From the IMG/VR virus record IMGVR_UViG_3300017917_004503, positions 62,001 through 126,000 of that record: 64,000 nt of DNA. One strand, 5' to 3'. The translations under genes and the position numbers were made by a program. This DNA is from a virus. Shown one piece after another: positions 1-8,012 of the stretch. Under the pieces are notes generated by a model that ran no database searches, was not told where the DNA came from, and saw only the letters and a program-made list of their open reading frames with translations. Every line of letters begins with the position of its first letter. Positions within the stretch are counted from its first letter, which is position 1.

Positions 1-2
1 AC

Positions 3-152
3 AGAAGAGATGCTGATAGTACAAATAGAAGGATACAAGCCGATAAAATAGATTTTGCTAGCTTTAATGATTTTGATTTGAGAATAACTAACCCAAATTT
101 CACCATTAAAGATGTTTTAGAAGGCATAGATTCAGTTCATTTTGGAGTTTAA
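3..152 (+). CDS. C-terminal end of an unidentified protein (cut by window edge)
   Basis: The frame starting at base 3 is open without a start codon in the window and ends at TAA (150-152), giving the last 49 residues of a protein that begins upstream. The tail ends KDVLEGIDSVHFGV. The other two frames of this strand are closed by stops within the first 51 bases. It lies 61 bases before the 5' nuclease gene, so it may belong to the same replication gene group. I do not recognise the family from this short piece. Confidence 0.6.
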   Translation, partial: RRDADSTNRRIQADKIDFASFNDFDLRITNPNFTIKDVLEGIDSVHFGV

Positions 153-213
153 TGATAAGTATTGAATTTAGAAATTTTTTTCAATAGAAGCACTATAAAA
201 TTGAAATACGATT

Positions 214-1362
214 ATGATTAATATTTTGGTTGATGGAAATTATATTTTCCATAAAACTTTCGGGGTTTTTGCAGGATATGGAAGTGTAGATCCAGGAAAG
301 GTGTTAAAAAATAAATCAGATCAAGCAATGTTTATTAGAAAAGTTGCAACTGATCTTACATCTTCACTTCGTCTTTTACCTGGAGGCGGACGTTTAGTTT
401 TTACATCTGACAGTAAAAGCTGGAGAAAGGATATAGAAATTGAGGACGGAGGATATAAATCAGGAAGAGTTAAAGATGAGAATGTAGACTGGAGCATTTT
501 CTTCGATCTTATGCAATCATTCGGAACACATTTAGAAAAGATGGGATTTATTTTTTCTAAAGTTGAAGGTGCGGAAGGTGATGATTTGTTACTTTTTTGG
601 TCTAATAAATTTGTAAGCATGGGTGAAAGCTGTATTATTATCAGCGGTGACAAAGACCTACATCAACTAGTTAAGATGTCTGGACCTGATGCTTGGACTT
701 GTGTTTGGAATAACAATTCTAAGAAAAACACGCTCTCTGTACCTATGGGGTGGAAGGACAATTGGCTTAATGAAGCGAATCATTCTGAAGTTACTATTTT
801 CAATATGGGATCTACTATATCCCCGGAGAAAGAGAGATTAAAGGATTTCATTAAAAAGGTTGAAGTTGAGGAGTTAGATTGTTTCCCTTTTGTCTTCAAT
901 AAAATTTTGATAGGAGACAAAGGAGATTCAGTTCCAAGTGTTTGGGAGTATGAACAATCAGATAAGACTTACAGGTTTACACAATCTAAAGCAGATAAGA
1001 TTTTCGAACTTTTTAAAGAATCTGAGTTTAAATCTCTTGGGATCACTGAACTCTATGAAGATGATGATTTTCTTAATTGGATTTCTCCTTTGATATTAAA
1101 ACTTTCTAAAGGCGTAGATAGTACAGACAATCGCATCAAAGTGAAAAACAACTGGATCCGAAACCTTAAGCTGATGTGGTTAGATTCATCTATAATACCC
1201 GAAAGAGTATCTCTTTCTACAGAAATCGACATTGAAAGAGGCCTGAAGATGCCCAAAAAATCAGTAACCCTTGATAGAATTAAAATTCTGGAGGGGACAG
1301 ATTGGGTTAATAGTAATTATCAACCTAAAGGATTTGATCCTTTTGAAAATTTTTTAAAGTAA
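214..1362 (+). CDS. rnh: RNase H / 5'-3' FEN-type exonuclease, T4 Rnh-like
   Basis: Protein of 382 aa with the PIN/FEN nuclease layout. An N-terminal LVDGNYIFHK (first acidic residue D7), a TSDSKSWRK segment near residues 64-72 resembling the T4 RNase H segment, the acidic cluster EGAEGDDLL (118-126), the ISGDKDLHQLV motif (143-153) and IGDKGDSVPS further on (helix-hairpin region) are all present. These carry the metal-binding aspartates of the family. In T4 this enzyme removes RNA primers and flap DNA during lagging-strand synthesis. It is somewhat longer than T4 RNase H (305 aa). The next gene, 6 bases downstream, is a possible clamp-loader subunit, which fits a replication role. The start is the first ATG of the frame; the leader lacks a Shine-Dalgarno sequence. 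Confidence 0.85.
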   Translation: MINILVDGNYIFHKTFGVFAGYGSVDPGKVLKNKSDQAMFIRKVATDLTSSLRLLPGGGRLVFTSDSKSWRKDIEIEDGGYKSGRVKDENVDWSIFFDLMQSFGTHLEKMGFIFSKVEGAEGDDLLLFWSNKFVSMGESCIIISGDKDLHQLVKMSGPDAWTCVWNNNSKKNTLSVPMGWKDNWLNEANHSEVTIFNMGSTISPEKERLKDFIKKVEVEELDCFPFVFNKILIGDKGDSVPSVWEYEQSDKTYRFTQSKADKIFELFKESEFKSLGITELYEDDDFLNWISPLILKLSKGVDSTDNRIKVKNNWIRNLKLMWLDSSIIPERVSLSTEIDIERGLKMPKKSVTLDRIKILEGTDWVNSNYQPKGFDPFENFLK

Positions 1363-1368
1363 AAGAAA

Positions 1369-1800
1369 ATGCAACTTTTTGATATAGTCAAGCTTATTTT
1401 CACTAACAAAGAATCCGAATGGAAAACTGTTGGAAAAAACGATAAAACCCGAAATTTCTTTATGATTAATCGGATTATGTCAATAAACTTTCCAGTTCAG
1501 GCAAACCAATTTAATAAACTGAAAGTAATACCCTTTCCTGTAGTTGATTGGTGGCACGATACACTCCACACCAGATACACGAGATCACCTCAGTGGATTT
1601 ATACGCAAACTAAAAAATCTAATGATTCTTCAAAATCTGACGATAAGAAAAATTTCGAAGCAACAGAAGATTTTATTAGATCTAAGTACAATATCTCAAA
1701 AAAAGATTTACAGCAAATAAAGAAATTCTATCCAAAGAAGTATGAAAAATGGTTAAACGATGTTTCTGAACAGGTTGGACTACAAACAAAGAATATATAA
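1369..1800 (+). CDS. Possible clamp-loader small subunit (gp62-like)
   Basis: Small protein of 143 aa. It begins with MQLFDIVKLIF and contains FFMINRIMS near residues 30-38, followed by a Trp/Tyr-rich segment around 60-80 and a Lys-rich tail ending in a YEKWLNDVSEQVG helix. In T4-type phages the small clamp-loader subunit family typically has a conserved F-M-I-N-R-x-x-S block near the N-terminus, which is the basis of this call. Its partner would be the gp44 ATPase, which is not in the window. Placement directly after the RNase H-type gene supports a replication role. The family match is by eye and moderate; it could be another small replication protein. Confidence 0.5.
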   Translation: MQLFDIVKLIFTNKESEWKTVGKNDKTRNFFMINRIMSINFPVQANQFNKLKVIPFPVVDWWHDTLHTRYTRSPQWIYTQTKKSNDSSKSDDKKNFEATEDFIRSKYNISKKDLQQIKKFYPKKYEKWLNDVSEQVGLQTKNI

Positions 1801-1803
1801 AAC

Positions 1804-2367
1804 ATGAAAAAGAATTCAACAGAGAATAAGTTAGTAGATAAGATTATATCCAGCTTGGATTGGGACTCTATACTCGAAGTTAATAAGTGCTTCAAGTTAG
1901 GTGTTGGTGAGGGTAGCTCTGTGATACCTGGTATTAAAAGAAAGGTTTTTAGTCCTTCATTGAATAAAAATGACATTAAATCTGAGCTTAAAACGCTTCT
2001 TAAATACGCCATAGAAAATGATATTGCAGAACTGTTTTATGGACCTTGGATGATATTTTGGTCTAATAGCGAATGGGTAAAAGTTGAATTCGATCAGATC
2101 GAAGACGATGATGAGGATGATTCTTTTTCCGATATAAACACAGAAATTGATCTTCTTCTAGATTCAACACTGGAAGTCATATATTCACCGCAAAGAATCA
2201 TGGTTTCTGGCAATTCGCCTCACCTAGAAGTTACTCAGGAGAATTCAGATACTGTTCAGCTGGAAAATATGTTAAAAAAAGCTTTAGCCTCTGAAAACTA
2301 TGAGGTAGCAAATAAAATAAAAGAAATCTTAGATCTCCAGAATATTGGTGGATCTAAAGATAAATAG
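1804..2367 (+). CDS. Unknown protein with UVR-like C-terminal motif
   Basis: Protein of 187 aa that starts 3 bases after the preceding stop. It has a strongly acidic middle (DDDEDD near residue 100) and a C-terminal helix pair, LKKALASENYEVANKIKEIL, that resembles the UVR motif found at the ends of UvrB and UvrC and in some regulators, where it mediates protein-protein contact. I do not recognise the N-terminal 150 residues. Its position among replication and repair genes suggests a DNA-metabolism accessory role, but that is inference only. Confidence 0.6.
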   Translation: MKKNSTENKLVDKIISSLDWDSILEVNKCFKLGVGEGSSVIPGIKRKVFSPSLNKNDIKSELKTLLKYAIENDIAELFYGPWMIFWSNSEWVKVEFDQIEDDDEDDSFSDINTEIDLLLDSTLEVIYSPQRIMVSGNSPHLEVTQENSDTVQLENMLKKALASENYEVANKIKEILDLQNIGGSKDK

Positions 2368-2371
2368 CTAG

Positions 2372-2848
2372 ATGAAACATATCAAAAGCATTTATGAGTT
2401 CGATACCGCATTTGGTGATACCTATGGGTATGGTGGGGCTAACGGAATTTTAAAAATCAACTATAAACCTTTTTCAGATCTTTCAGTTTCTGTTGGACAG
2501 GATCCCAATGTTGAAACTACCGTAAAAGGTTCCGAATTTCAGATTGGAGATGTTGTTGTAGCCCAACCTTTGCATTCGAAGAAAAAACTTACCGGCATTA
2601 TAGTTAGAGCATTTAGAGACCCTGATAACAGGGAATATAGATACTTTATCCAAGTTTACAATGTTGGAAAAAAAACAGAAAAGGTGATAGAGGTTAAAAG
2701 TGACTCCATAAAGTTTGCCGAAGGTGGTGATCACGGCCACATTGAGAAAGTCTCTAAATATAAGAATAACACCGTACCTGATAGTGCATATAATTCTAAA
2801 ACTGTTTACAATGCTTCCGAATTAGGTCTAGAAACGACCGGTGGGTAA
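2372..2848 (+). CDS. Unknown small protein with SH3-like segment
   Basis: Protein of 158 aa, 4 bases after the previous gene. Residues about 50-105 (FQIGDVVVAQPL, then alternating hydrophobic strands with YRYFIQVYNVG) look like a small SH3/KOW-type beta barrel. The N-terminus MKHIKSIYEF is similar in style to the short N-termini of several probable head proteins further downstream (M..L.F..F), but no clear maturation-type cleavage site follows. Function is unknown. Confidence 0.6.
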   Translation: MKHIKSIYEFDTAFGDTYGYGGANGILKINYKPFSDLSVSVGQDPNVETTVKGSEFQIGDVVVAQPLHSKKKLTGIIVRAFRDPDNREYRYFIQVYNVGKKTEKVIEVKSDSIKFAEGGDHGHIEKVSKYKNNTVPDSAYNSKTVYNASELGLETTGG

Positions 2849-2893
2849 ACAGAAACTTAAAATAAACTTCCATGTATAATATAGAAAATTTCA

Positions 2894-3790
2894 ATGTTAT
2901 TCGGAAGTAATCCACCACAACTAACTTATATAGGACCGCATAGTGAAGATTCTTCTTGCACCAGAAATATTAATTCATATAGCGATTTACTAAAATTGGT
3001 TTACAATAATCTTTTGTTAAACCAAGAAATAGACATTGTAAACACCTGTATAGATTTTTCACTACTAACTTTTACCCAAAATTTTTTTGATGAATTTATT
3101 GATGAAGAGTCAGAAAATACGTCTCTAATTATTGATCAAATAAATTCACATGTTGCTAAAAATGGATCCAAAATATTCTTTTATTTACCTAAGGATCATT
3201 TTCTTGGAACACAGTTAGACACTGTTGAAAAAACTACAACTTCTCTTATAATAAAATTATCGGAGATACTGGAAACTATAGGAGTGAATTACCCTTCTAT
3301 TTTAATTAGAATAGGATCTGCTTATGGAAACAGAAAAAATACCATGAGTGTTTTTTGTGAAAGAGCTAATCTTTTAGGTAAATCTACACTATCTAGATTG
3401 TGTGTAATGAATGACGATAAACCTAGTTTATTTTCAGTAACAGATTTACTTTCTGGCGTTCACTATAAAACCGGGATTCCTATTTGTTTTAGGATACTAC
3501 CGCACCAATTTAATGATGGTGGGCTATCTATCAGAGAAGCAATGTTTCTTTCATGTTCTACGTGGAAATCTGAACATAAGCCTGTTTATATCCATTCCGA
3601 ATCCGTCTCTGTTGATGATTTTGGGTTTCCTACCGATCCCAAATGCTCAGATTATCTCAAACACAGAATACCTACTTTTGGCCTAGATCTCGATGTTATT
3701 GTAGATTCACCAGCTAAAGAAGATTCTTGTTTAAAATATAGAATGGATTGTAAATCACTTCCTCCTATAGTTATTAGCAAAAAACCATAA
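2894..3790 (+). CDS. UV-damage endonuclease UvdE/UvsE-like
   Basis: Protein of 298 aa. Family-typical blocks are visible in the second half: ILIRIGSAYGNRKNTMSVF (beta strand plus Gly-rich turn), LCVMNDDKPSLFSVTDLL (matching the family's E/x-N-D-D-K block), GIPICFRILPHQFN (matching the 'giPvvfD..HH' block, though the aspartate and one histidine differ), and a late TWKSEHKPVYIHSES block. UvdE enzymes are TIM-barrel, metal-dependent nucleases that nick 5' of UV photoproducts. Substitutions at the metal-ligand blocks (VMNDDK for x-ENDDK, RILPHQ for D.LHH) mean activity should be tested rather than assumed. It sits between unknown replication-region genes and a DEDDy exonuclease, consistent with repair. 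Confidence 0.7.
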   Translation: MLFGSNPPQLTYIGPHSEDSSCTRNINSYSDLLKLVYNNLLLNQEIDIVNTCIDFSLLTFTQNFFDEFIDEESENTSLIIDQINSHVAKNGSKIFFYLPKDHFLGTQLDTVEKTTTSLIIKLSEILETIGVNYPSILIRIGSAYGNRKNTMSVFCERANLLGKSTLSRLCVMNDDKPSLFSVTDLLSGVHYKTGIPICFRILPHQFNDGGLSIREAMFLSCSTWKSEHKPVYIHSESVSVDDFGFPTDPKCSDYLKHRIPTFGLDLDVIVDSPAKEDSCLKYRMDCKSLPPIVISKKP

Positions 3791-3810
3791 TTTATCTCGA
3801 ATAAAGTATT

Positions 3811-3818
3811 TATATTTG
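3811..3818 (+). promoter_or_regulatory. Candidate Bacteroidota-type -7 element (TATATTTG)
   Basis: TATATTTG matches the TAnnTTTG -7 consensus of Bacteroidota primary sigma factors and lies 9 bases before the ATG of the DEDDy exonuclease gene. I see no convincing TTG element at the expected -33 distance. The leader would be very short. The call is tentative. Confidence 0.35.
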
Positions 3819-3827
3819 TGAAAAATT

Positions 3828-4535
3828 ATGTTTACTAAAGATCTAATAAAAAAGTTTCTATATTTTGATGTGGAAACTGCTGGAATGTATCCAGATTTGG
3901 CTTCTCTTCACGATCAAGATCATCGGAGGTGGGAGCTTTGGCTTAAAAGAGAAAAATATTACAGAGGTTCTTATCCTGAATTAAGTGATGCTGACTCGGA
4001 AGAGATCTATAAGCAGAAGGCAGGACTGGAACCGGAATTCTCAAGAGTTGTATGTGTTTCGTTTGGGTCTTTTACCGAAGATGGTGAAATGAGATTCGCT
4101 TCCTTTTATGGACCAGATGAGAATGATAACCTTCAAAAAGCAGCCAAGGTTTTAAATAATGCAGCAGTCAAGGGGTGGAAATTATGTGGTCATAACATAA
4201 AAGGATTTGATGTTCCTTGCCTGGGTAAAAGGATGATTTATAATAATATAAACCCACCAATTAATATCAGAATCTGGGATAAAAAACCTTGGGAACTTCC
4301 TTATATAGATACGTCTGAGGTTTTTTCTTTTGGAAGCTGGGTTCAACAAAAATATCTGAGTTTGGATCTCCTCTCTTGCTCTTTGGGAATAGAATCTCCA
4401 AAAGAACTTATGGACGGGTCGATGGTTCATGCTAGATTTTGGTCAGATGTTGATTTAGAAACAGTTAAGAACTACTGCGAACTTGATGTTAAAACAGTTA
4501 TGCAAGTAATGGATAAGATCTGCTTTGAAAATTAA
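3828..4535 (+). CDS. DEDDy-type 3'-5' exonuclease
   Basis: Protein of 235 aa with the three exonuclease motifs in order: FDVETAG (D14 and E16, Exo I), GHNIKGFDVPCL (about 121-132, Exo II aspartate) and YCELDVKTV (about 217-225, Exo III with Y-x3-D), which defines the DEDDy class shared by proofreading domains and stand-alone PolB-exonuclease-like proteins. It probably trims 3' ends during phage replication, repair or recombination. No polymerase domain is attached. The gene is closed by a strong hairpin at 4560-4599, and a possible host-type -7 element lies just upstream. Confidence 0.85.
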   Translation: MFTKDLIKKFLYFDVETAGMYPDLASLHDQDHRRWELWLKREKYYRGSYPELSDADSEEIYKQKAGLEPEFSRVVCVSFGSFTEDGEMRFASFYGPDENDNLQKAAKVLNNAAVKGWKLCGHNIKGFDVPCLGKRMIYNNINPPINIRIWDKKPWELPYIDTSEVFSFGSWVQQKYLSLDLLSCSLGIESPKELMDGSMVHARFWSDVDLETVKNYCELDVKTVMQVMDKICFEN

Positions 4536-4559
4536 CTAGAAACAAAATACGTCATAGAT

Positions 4560-4599
4560 AAAAGCTTTTTCTTGATATATAAGAGAAAAAGCTTTTTTT
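4560..4599 (+). terminator. Rho-independent terminator with a promoter in its loop
   Basis: AAAAGCTTTTTCT (4560-4572) pairs perfectly with AGAAAAAGCTTTT (4584-4596), a 13-bp stem with an 11-nt loop, followed by a T run to 4599. It ends the exonuclease transcript. The loop contains the late-promoter motif GATATATA (4574-4581). Confidence 0.75.
4574..4581 (+). promoter_or_regulatory. Putative late promoter P1 (GATATATA)
   Basis: GATATATA followed by AG, 19 nt from the last motif base to the GTG start at 4600. One of nine copies in the window found just upstream of gene blocks. It is located in the loop of the preceding terminator hairpin. Confidence 0.6.
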
Positions 4600-5409
4600 G
4601 TGGGCAAAGTTTTACCTTATTCAATCTTCCGTTCATCTGAGAGAATTTTTGAAAAAAAAATTAGCAGCTTCTATAACGATCAGCTAAATCCTGTTTTTTG
4701 GTCTAAGAAAGAATCTAAGAATGGAGAAATAGAGTGGATCTTTGATGAGAGAATAAGGAAAAAGCTGTTGAGAATATCGTATGACTTCTTCAAAGAGTTT
4801 GAAGAAATTCTTAAAAAGAAGGATATTATAGACATTCAACTTTCAGGATCTCTAGCAAATTATAACTACACTAATCTATCAGATATTGATGTGCAGATAA
4901 TCGTTAGCACTAAAAACGTATCTGACGATTCTCCTGAAGTTGTTAAAGAAGCCTTAAATGGTATAAGATTTAAGTGGAATCTATCACATGACATTTCTAT
5001 AAGGGGTTACGATTTAGAAATGTATATACAAGAACCTGAAACCCCACATTTAGGATCAGGACTCTTCTCACTTCTCAATAATAAATGGATAAAAAATCCT
5101 CCGATTAATCCTCCGGAAGTAGATGAACTAGATGTTGAACAAAAGTATCAATCTATAGCTTACGAAGTTGACCAGCTTGAATCCAGATTGGTTTCTTTGT
5201 CTTCCGTTCCTAATAATGCAAAAGCTCTTTACAATAGAGCTAATATGCTAAAGAAAAGAATCACAAAGATGAGGAAAGAAGGATTATCTAAAAACGGAGA
5301 GTTTTCTGTTGGTAATCTAACCTATAAAAAGCTAAGGAATGAAGGATATATAGAAAAATTAATTCATTTGATTTCCAAATCATATGATAAGATCTACACA
5401 GAAAAATAA
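4600..5409 (+). CDS. Nucleotidyltransferase-fold protein (Pol beta superfamily)
   Basis: Protein of 269 aa starting with GTG directly after the terminator T run; there is no ATG in frame for a long stretch, so GTG is the likely start. LSGSLANYNYTNLSDIDVQI (about 81-100) is the G-S-x(n)-D-x-D signature of Pol beta-type nucleotidyltransferases, with the two metal-binding aspartates in SDIDV. A third carboxylate may lie in the YDLEMYIQ segment. The C-terminal 90 residues are helical and charged. Substrate unknown; such proteins modify nucleotides, RNAs or small molecules. A putative late promoter and the following structural-looking gene suggest expression late in infection. Confidence 0.7.
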   Translation: MGKVLPYSIFRSSERIFEKKISSFYNDQLNPVFWSKKESKNGEIEWIFDERIRKKLLRISYDFFKEFEEILKKKDIIDIQLSGSLANYNYTNLSDIDVQIIVSTKNVSDDSPEVVKEALNGIRFKWNLSHDISIRGYDLEMYIQEPETPHLGSGLFSLLNNKWIKNPPINPPEVDELDVEQKYQSIAYEVDQLESRLVSLSSVPNNAKALYNRANMLKKRITKMRKEGLSKNGEFSVGNLTYKKLRNEGYIEKLIHLISKSYDKIYTEK

Positions 5410-5415
5410 TCTATC

Positions 5416-7956
5416 ATGATAATATTTTTAGGAAAAAATTCAGTTTATAAAATCAACGACGATTTCCCTATTTTCAGAATACCTGTTGAAATGGAAGGTG
5501 CCGTTACCCAATCTTTATCGGATTTTCAATGGTGGGCATATTCTTCAGATTTTGAGAAGTGGCTGAAAGAAAATCCTAGAGAGTGGACAGCAGATTCGGA
5601 GGACATGAGCAAATATGGATCTCCACTAGACTTCATAAAAGAAAGTCTTAGATCCGAATTTATTTCTAATGATATAAAAGAGGGAGTTTTAGGTTTTGAT
5701 GATTATCACAATGATCTTTTACTTGAGCAAGATGAACAGAACGATGCCGGTCAGGCCATAAAATTTCATTATGCTTATAATAAATTATTAAGCGAGAATA
5801 AAATAGAAAAAGAATTTATTGTAGCTAATCAGAAACAGGGTGTAGAGAGAGCCGTATTTTTAACTCTCGATGATCCTGAAACCAAATCAGAGGTTTTTGA
5901 AACATTAACTGCTTATAAATTAACAGCCTTGCCAGTTTCTAGTAATTCTAAAATGGCTTTGTTTAAACTTTCTGAAACCTTACCAGGTGGACCTGTTCCT
6001 GACGATGAGACTAACGATGGATTGTTAAAAAGAGCTGCAGAAACAACATTTAAAGTAGCAGCTATTTCTGGTATAGGATTGGGAATTTATCAGATATTAT
6101 CTGTTGCTGGTAGTGTTTTTGTCGCTAGAAGAGCATATAAATATTTAGATAAGCTTTTGCCTTCTTCTAGAGTTACTCAACAAACTCAGCAAGCCTCTAA
6201 TGCTATCAGCTGGCTAACTAAGAGTAAAAACGCTGCTAAAGGATTCATAGGAAAAAGACTCAATCCTTTAAGATATGGTAAAGGAGTAAAACAAGCTGGT
6301 CAATTCTGGAAGGGTGTTGGCAAATCTTTGGAGAGAGGAGCTAGTGGTGCATATAAGACTGTAACTAAAGGTAAAGGTGGTGCAAGTGCTGCTGTAAAAG
6401 CTTTCGGTAAGGGAGCAGGGAGAGGTCTTTCAAAATTGACTGCAAAGGGAGCTGTTGATTGGATCCCTGTAATAGGATGGACACTAGCTGCAATTGATGT
6501 TGTTGGTTCTACTTGGAATTGGTTTAGTGACAAACAAGCTCCTAGATTTTCTGAAGTTGAATCTTTTGCAAAAGATCAGTTCTCTCCTAAATCTATTCCG
6601 ATTGGGATACCTATAACAATCTGCTGGTCTCAAGAAGCAGGTGGAGCCTGGGGTACTATAGTAAACTTTATTGCAAATAACGATACCAGAACAACAATGG
6701 AATTGGTAAAGGTGTCGGATATCAACGGAAAATCTATTTTCATCGTTACTCAAATAAATTCAAAAGAACTTGGTAAACAACTAGCTGAGCATGAATTGAC
6801 TCTTATTTCATTTGACAGTTCTGCTAATGTTAAAACCGGAGTACTTGATAATGACGATCTTGATTTTGAAATGGTTGCTATAGATGGTTTAAATAAAATA
6901 GCAAGTGTTTATAATTTTAAAGGCGTTTGTGACTGGACAGAAACGTACACTACATACGAGGCTTCATCAACCCAACTTTTCATAGCTGATCCAGGTGCTC
7001 CTAAGAAATATGAGTTTTATTTTGAAGATTCAGAAGGTGAGGTTATAAATGTTTCGGGAGATTTAATAGACGATGACCAATTGGAGAAATTATCTGATTC
7101 GGATTTGTTAAAACACTTCGGTACAACAGCATCCGCTCAAAACGAAAGCGAAACCGTATCATGGAACAGAGACATACTTGAATCTGAAAAGATTCTAAAT
7201 TTCGAAAACTTTGTTTCATCCACATCTCTAGTTAAGGAGGAAGATGAAGCTGCTAAAGATTCTGATGTTGATTATGATTTAAAGCCTTCACAAAAAACTG
7301 CACCGGTTAAGGTTGCAATTTATAAAGTAACAGAGAGAGAATATGCTAATCCTGAACTAAGAGGAAAGTATGAAACTGGGGATTTCCAAAGTTTTGTTGT
7401 TGATCAAGAATATTGGGATGCAAGTGAAGGTAGTAAAATTGAAGTTGAAATAAATACCCCAGAAATACTAGAAGATACAATTAGAGGTATTTATACGTAT
7501 AAATCTGAGGGAAAGAGAAAAGAAGTTAAAGACGAAGAACCTACTGAGGTGAAGACCGCCACCAAGAAAGAGGGAGCAGAAAGAGATGATGATAGTGAAA
7601 AGGGTAAGAAGTTACCTGATGATTATTACATCGTTGCAAACCCAGATGATATATCAATTAAACAAAGAGAAAGATCTACAACCATAAGAGATACTAATTA
7701 TAGTGGTGGATTGAATCTTTTTGATAAGTTCCTAACTCCTAGACAAAAAGAAATATTGGGAGTCGATAAATGGAAGACGATAACATTTGCAAAAGAATTT
7801 TATGATAAAAGAGGTGATATTATAGAGGTTAAGCTCAAGAATAAATATGCTCCTTTTGGAGAGAAGAGTAGAAAGTATAGAGTTACTGATGGTGAATCTT
7901 TTGAAATAGCTAAAAAGTTCGTTGAAGAGACCAAAGACAGAATTAAATATGAATAA
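5416..7956 (+). CDS. Large unknown virion-type protein with two hydrophobic segments
   Basis: Protein of 846 aa, 6 bases after the nucleotidyltransferase gene. Residues 1-210 are mixed alpha/beta. Two hydrophobic stretches stand out: about 212-236 (AAISGIGLGIYQILSVAGSV) and about 346-370 (WIPVIGWTLAAIDVVGSTW). Between them is a Lys/Gly/Ala-rich basic region (about 260-345). The C-terminal half is charged, with acidic low-complexity segments. Glycine-rich helices like the second hydrophobic one occur in tape-measure and DNA-ejection proteins, so a role in membrane passage of DNA, or as an internal head protein, is possible. It lies immediately before the prohead protease gene. I do not recognise a named family. 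Confidence 0.55.
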   Translation: MIIFLGKNSVYKINDDFPIFRIPVEMEGAVTQSLSDFQWWAYSSDFEKWLKENPREWTADSEDMSKYGSPLDFIKESLRSEFISNDIKEGVLGFDDYHNDLLLEQDEQNDAGQAIKFHYAYNKLLSENKIEKEFIVANQKQGVERAVFLTLDDPETKSEVFETLTAYKLTALPVSSNSKMALFKLSETLPGGPVPDDETNDGLLKRAAETTFKVAAISGIGLGIYQILSVAGSVFVARRAYKYLDKLLPSSRVTQQTQQASNAISWLTKSKNAAKGFIGKRLNPLRYGKGVKQAGQFWKGVGKSLERGASGAYKTVTKGKGGASAAVKAFGKGAGRGLSKLTAKGAVDWIPVIGWTLAAIDVVGSTWNWFSDKQAPRFSEVESFAKDQFSPKSIPIGIPITICWSQEAGGAWGTIVNFIANNDTRTTMELVKVSDINGKSIFIVTQINSKELGKQLAEHELTLISFDSSANVKTGVLDNDDLDFEMVAIDGLNKIASVYNFKGVCDWTETYTTYEASSTQLFIADPGAPKKYEFYFEDSEGEVINVSGDLIDDDQLEKLSDSDLLKHFGTTASAQNESETVSWNRDILESEKILNFENFVSSTSLVKEEDEAAKDSDVDYDLKPSQKTAPVKVAIYKVTEREYANPELRGKYETGDFQSFVVDQEYWDASEGSKIEVEINTPEILEDTIRGIYTYKSEGKRKEVKDEEPTEVKTATKKEGAERDDDSEKGKKLPDDYYIVANPDDISIKQRERSTTIRDTNYSGGLNLFDKFLTPRQKEILGVDKWKTITFAKEFYDKRGDIIEVKLKNKYAPFGEKSRKYRVTDGESFEIAKKFVEETKDRIKYE

Positions 7957-7979
7957 TCAAAAAAATTCAAATTTTAATT

Positions 7980-7987
7980 GATATATA
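7980..7987 (+). promoter_or_regulatory. Putative late promoter P2 (GATATATA)
   Basis: GATATATA followed by AG, 26 nt from the last motif base to the ATG of the protease-scaffold gene (8013). It would drive the protease-scaffold and major capsid genes up to the terminator at 11739-11770. Confidence 0.7.
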
Positions 7988-8012
7988 AGAAATAATAAAA
8001 AGTAGTATAAAA

